Source: Campanula takesimana
Lineage: Eukaryota > Streptophyta > Magnoliopsida > Asterales > Campanulaceae
Direction: 5' to 3'
Length of the DNA stretch: 64,000 nucleotides
Assembly (NCBI GenBank): GCA_026119855.1
Contig: JAOWBW010000597.1
Span: 186,001 to 250,000, forward strand
This document shows, piece by piece, positions 62,087 through 64,000 of this stretch. The number at the start of each line of letters is the position of its first letter. Positions within the stretch are counted from its first letter, which is position 1. Under the pieces are notes generated by a model that was not told the origin of the DNA, ran no database searches, and saw nothing but the letters and a program-made list of their open reading frames with translations. The translations under genes and the position numbers were made by a program.

Positions 62087-63639
62087 TGTTAGGATTCATT
62101 GTTAGTACACCCACTTAATTTGATTGATCCATGCCACGTGTCTTTTTATGGACTTTAGGACCGCATGTAATGAAGTTATACTTCAATTTTTAGTTAAGTC
62201 CATTTCTAGATTTTTGTTTGTCTAGGCTGAGTATAGTTCGGTTTACCCTTAGCGGTTTAGTTATTCAAACCACATTCGTGCTATCTTCAAACCGCCAGCA
62301 TGGAGCCGCAAGTCTTTCATCAAACCGCATTTTGTGGTTTTGATGAAACCGTTCTTCAAATCTTATTTGGAACCTCAGATGCAAACTTGATGGAAACGCT
62401 ATCATGAAACCGCGTGCTTCAGTTTCTTATGAAACCTCACATCAAGTTCATCCTTGGAACAGCTCTAGTGCTTGGTGGAACCGCAGAACAGTTAATGAAG
62501 AATTCGCTAAGTCATTTATTCTTTGAGACAAAGATTCCCTTTATGACCGTAGAGAAATATTTTATGTCTTGTCAAAATAACTCTAAGTTAACTTGGAGTT
62601 ACTGCAAGGAATGTCGGTCTTGTCCAAGCAATTTGAATTGTTTACCGTTAGTCTTTTCTGCAACAAAGGACGGGTGTCAGGTAGTGGTGCTACAACTACC
62701 TAGGACTACAAAACAAAACCAAGGACGACAATGACAGCTCAACCAATGGGATTTCGACAGCAATTGTACCCTCAGATTTAATTCAAATCTTTACCCAACG
62801 GTCACAAGGGTGCATTAGCTATAAATAGCCTTCATTCATCAACAATGAAGGTTGCTGAGCTTCAAAAGAAATATTCCCAAGTGTTCAAGTTTGCTTTGAA
62901 GATTGAAACCCAGAAATTCAAACCTTTAAACATCTCCTTAGCAAACCCAAATTTCTTCATCAAGCTTCAAGCCTAACAACTTTCCATACTCAGCCTTTAC
63001 ACAGAAAGTTTTTCATTTGCTCAACCATTATTTAGATACTTAGAGCATTTGATTTCTTTCCACACACACACCCGATGTATATGATCACATAGATTATATA
63101 CTTCGAATACACCGGTTGTTATAATAGCTTTATAGGTTAGACTGATTGTTTAAAGTTTAGATTCATCTTGTAAAACCTCCTCTAATTTAATACAAGTCTA
63201 GTAGATATTAGAAAATCCTAGACTAACCATCTAGGTAGAGGACGTAGTTTATTCAAGAACGAACCTCTTCAAATTGTGTGTTTGACCTTTACTTTTCTGT
63301 CTTGTTATTTACTTTTCTGTTTGTGGTCTATAACTTGAATCCATTTACGAGATGACTTAAAAGTGAATTGTGCTTTTTCTTTGATCTTAAAGTTGATATT
63401 ATTGATTGCATCATAGTGTTTTCAACCCGAGTCAAACCGCCCAACTCTTTAATTATCCTTTTGGCCAAAACCGCAAAACTCTGTTGTGCATTTTATCTGT
63501 TCGGTTCTTGTGCCTTGAACTGCATTTGACCAAACTGATAAGTACTCGGTTGATTTTCAAGGGTATTTTCGAAAAAAATTGGACCGCTATTCACCCCCCT
63601 CTAGTGGTTCTATAGCCTTGTTTCCCTCTGGGACCAATA
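62087..63639 (+). repeat. 3' LTR of the SIRE-like element
   Basis: 1553 bp, from TGTTAGGATTC to GACCAATA (the last CA has become TA). It matches the 5' LTR without the hAT insert. TATA box at 62819-62828. TSD GCCTT follows at 63640-63644. Confidence 0.92.
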
Positions 63640-63644
63640 GCCTT

Positions 63645-63784
63645 CTTGGTCCGGGCGCACCTTGACTGGTCCGGATGGGTAGATAGTTGGGTCCGGTCGG
63701 ACCTTGGCTTGATCTGGGCATGTCTTGCTCCTTGAATGGGCTGATTTTGCTAGGACTTTACGGTATAAACTTCGTGTTACATCA
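63645..63784 (-). repeat. Chromovirus 3' LTR, proximal part
   Basis: On the minus strand it starts TGATGTAACACGAAG at 63784 and continues, behind the SIRE-like insertion, at 10451. It holds further CG-rich words (GGTCCGGGCGCACC, 63648-63661). Confidence 0.75.
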
Positions 63785-64000
63785 TACACCCCTTCTTTAA
63801 AATGATTCGTCCCTGAATCAAGTACCATAAAAGAGCATCCCATGGCAATGTTGGCGCTAGACATGGAAAGTGTAACGTCATTCTCGGAGTTCCGTTTGTC
63901 GATCAACCGCCCCTTCTTCTTAGGCAATGAACCTGAAACAAAATATTTAGGAATACAAAGAGAACTAAGATGTTGTCCTTTTCCTTTGCACCCACCACTC
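63785..64000 (-). other. Chromovirus internal 3' end with polypurine tract
   Basis: On the minus strand GGGACGAATCATTTTAAAG is followed by AAGGGGTGTA and the LTR. A GGGACGAATC-type phrase shortly before the polypurine tract is typical of Tekay/Del chromoviruses. The short open frame here (KKKGRLIDKRNSEND) is probably the non-coding tail or the end of pol; I cannot decide from 200 bp. Confidence 0.6.

Larger units (their letters stand above)
10452..63639 (+). mobile_element. SIRE-like Ty1/copia retrotransposon, interrupted by nested elements
   Basis: The LTRs at 10452-12406 and 62087-63639 align along their length once the 390-bp insert in the first is removed. GCCTT flanks both sides (10447-10451, 63640-63644). 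Internal order is tRNA-iMet-type primer site, gag, protease, integrase, reverse transcriptase, RNase H, an extra ORF, polypurine tract. Integrase before RT is the copia order. The long gag with UBN2-type domain and a large 3' ORF suggest the SIRE/Maximus lineage. Tat-2 (14831-51314) splits the gag-protease region and a family-Y copy (56395-59339) splits the third ORF. Many stops show it is dead. Confidence 0.9.

Noticed and set aside
1..64000. tRNA or rRNA genes, or ordinary host genes
   Set aside because: tRNA matches are primer-binding sites of 12-18 bases only; every long frame falls in a retroelement or its cargo.

Overview
This is repeat DNA from a flowering plant, probably a eudicot. 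I found no ordinary host gene. Nearly every base belongs to LTR retrotransposons of lineages known only from plants: Ty3/gypsy Tat, Athila and a chromovirus, plus a SIRE-like Ty1/copia. They are inserted into one another. Boundaries come from TG...CA LTR ends, primer-binding sites, target-site duplications (TSDs) and comparison of paired LTRs. Lineage names are my recognition from protein motifs, not from a search.

Layout. (1) 1-1933 is the 3' end and 3' LTR of an Athila-like copy (A), inserted in the reverse transcriptase of (2) a minus-strand Tat element (Tat-1, 1934-8771, leaving the window on the left). (3) 8772-9014 is a scrap of a Helitron-type helicase, cut on both sides. (4) 9015-9925 is part of a minus-strand copia LTR (family Y here). 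It is interrupted by (5) the 3' LTR of a minus-strand chromovirus (9926-10451 and 63645-63784, with its internal end to 64000). That LTR is split by (6) a SIRE-like copia (10452-63639, TSD GCCTT). Its gag is split by (7) a second Tat element (Tat-2, 14831-51314, TSD GGACG). The Tat-2 3' LTR is split by (8) a large non-autonomous Tat relative (29088-50684, 2.6-kb LTRs, TSD GCACC). That holds (9) an almost complete, recent Athila-like element (copy B, 36895-46447, TSD TACGA/CACGA). The SIRE-like copy also carries a 390-bp hAT-type element in its 5' LTR and a truncated family-Y copy in its third ORF. The deepest chain has six insertion levels on the helicase scrap, and LTR divergence by eye falls in the same order.

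Coding content. Tat-2 encodes gag, protease, reverse transcriptase, RNase H, the second (archaeal-type) RNase H typical of Tat, and integrase, with several stops and frameshifts. Between integrase and the 3' LTR it carries two antisense units: a 138-aa basic protein, and a spliced four-exon gene for a plant mobile domain (PMD) protein. The SIRE-like copy has an extra 3' ORF with what looks like its own promoter and intron. Athila B has gag, protease, RT, RNase H and integrase with a few frameshifts and one stop.

Most interesting signals: (a) clusters of short CG-rich near-palindromes about 40-125 bp upstream of the TATA box in the LTRs of five families, with different motif sequences in each family, and again near the two antisense genes of Tat-2; (b) a small two-stem RNA-like motif with covarying inner stem, found seven times in the 3' regions of two Tat elements; (c) a tandem pair of hairpins with a compensatory change after the Tat-2 integrase; (d) the antisense intron-containing PMD gene.
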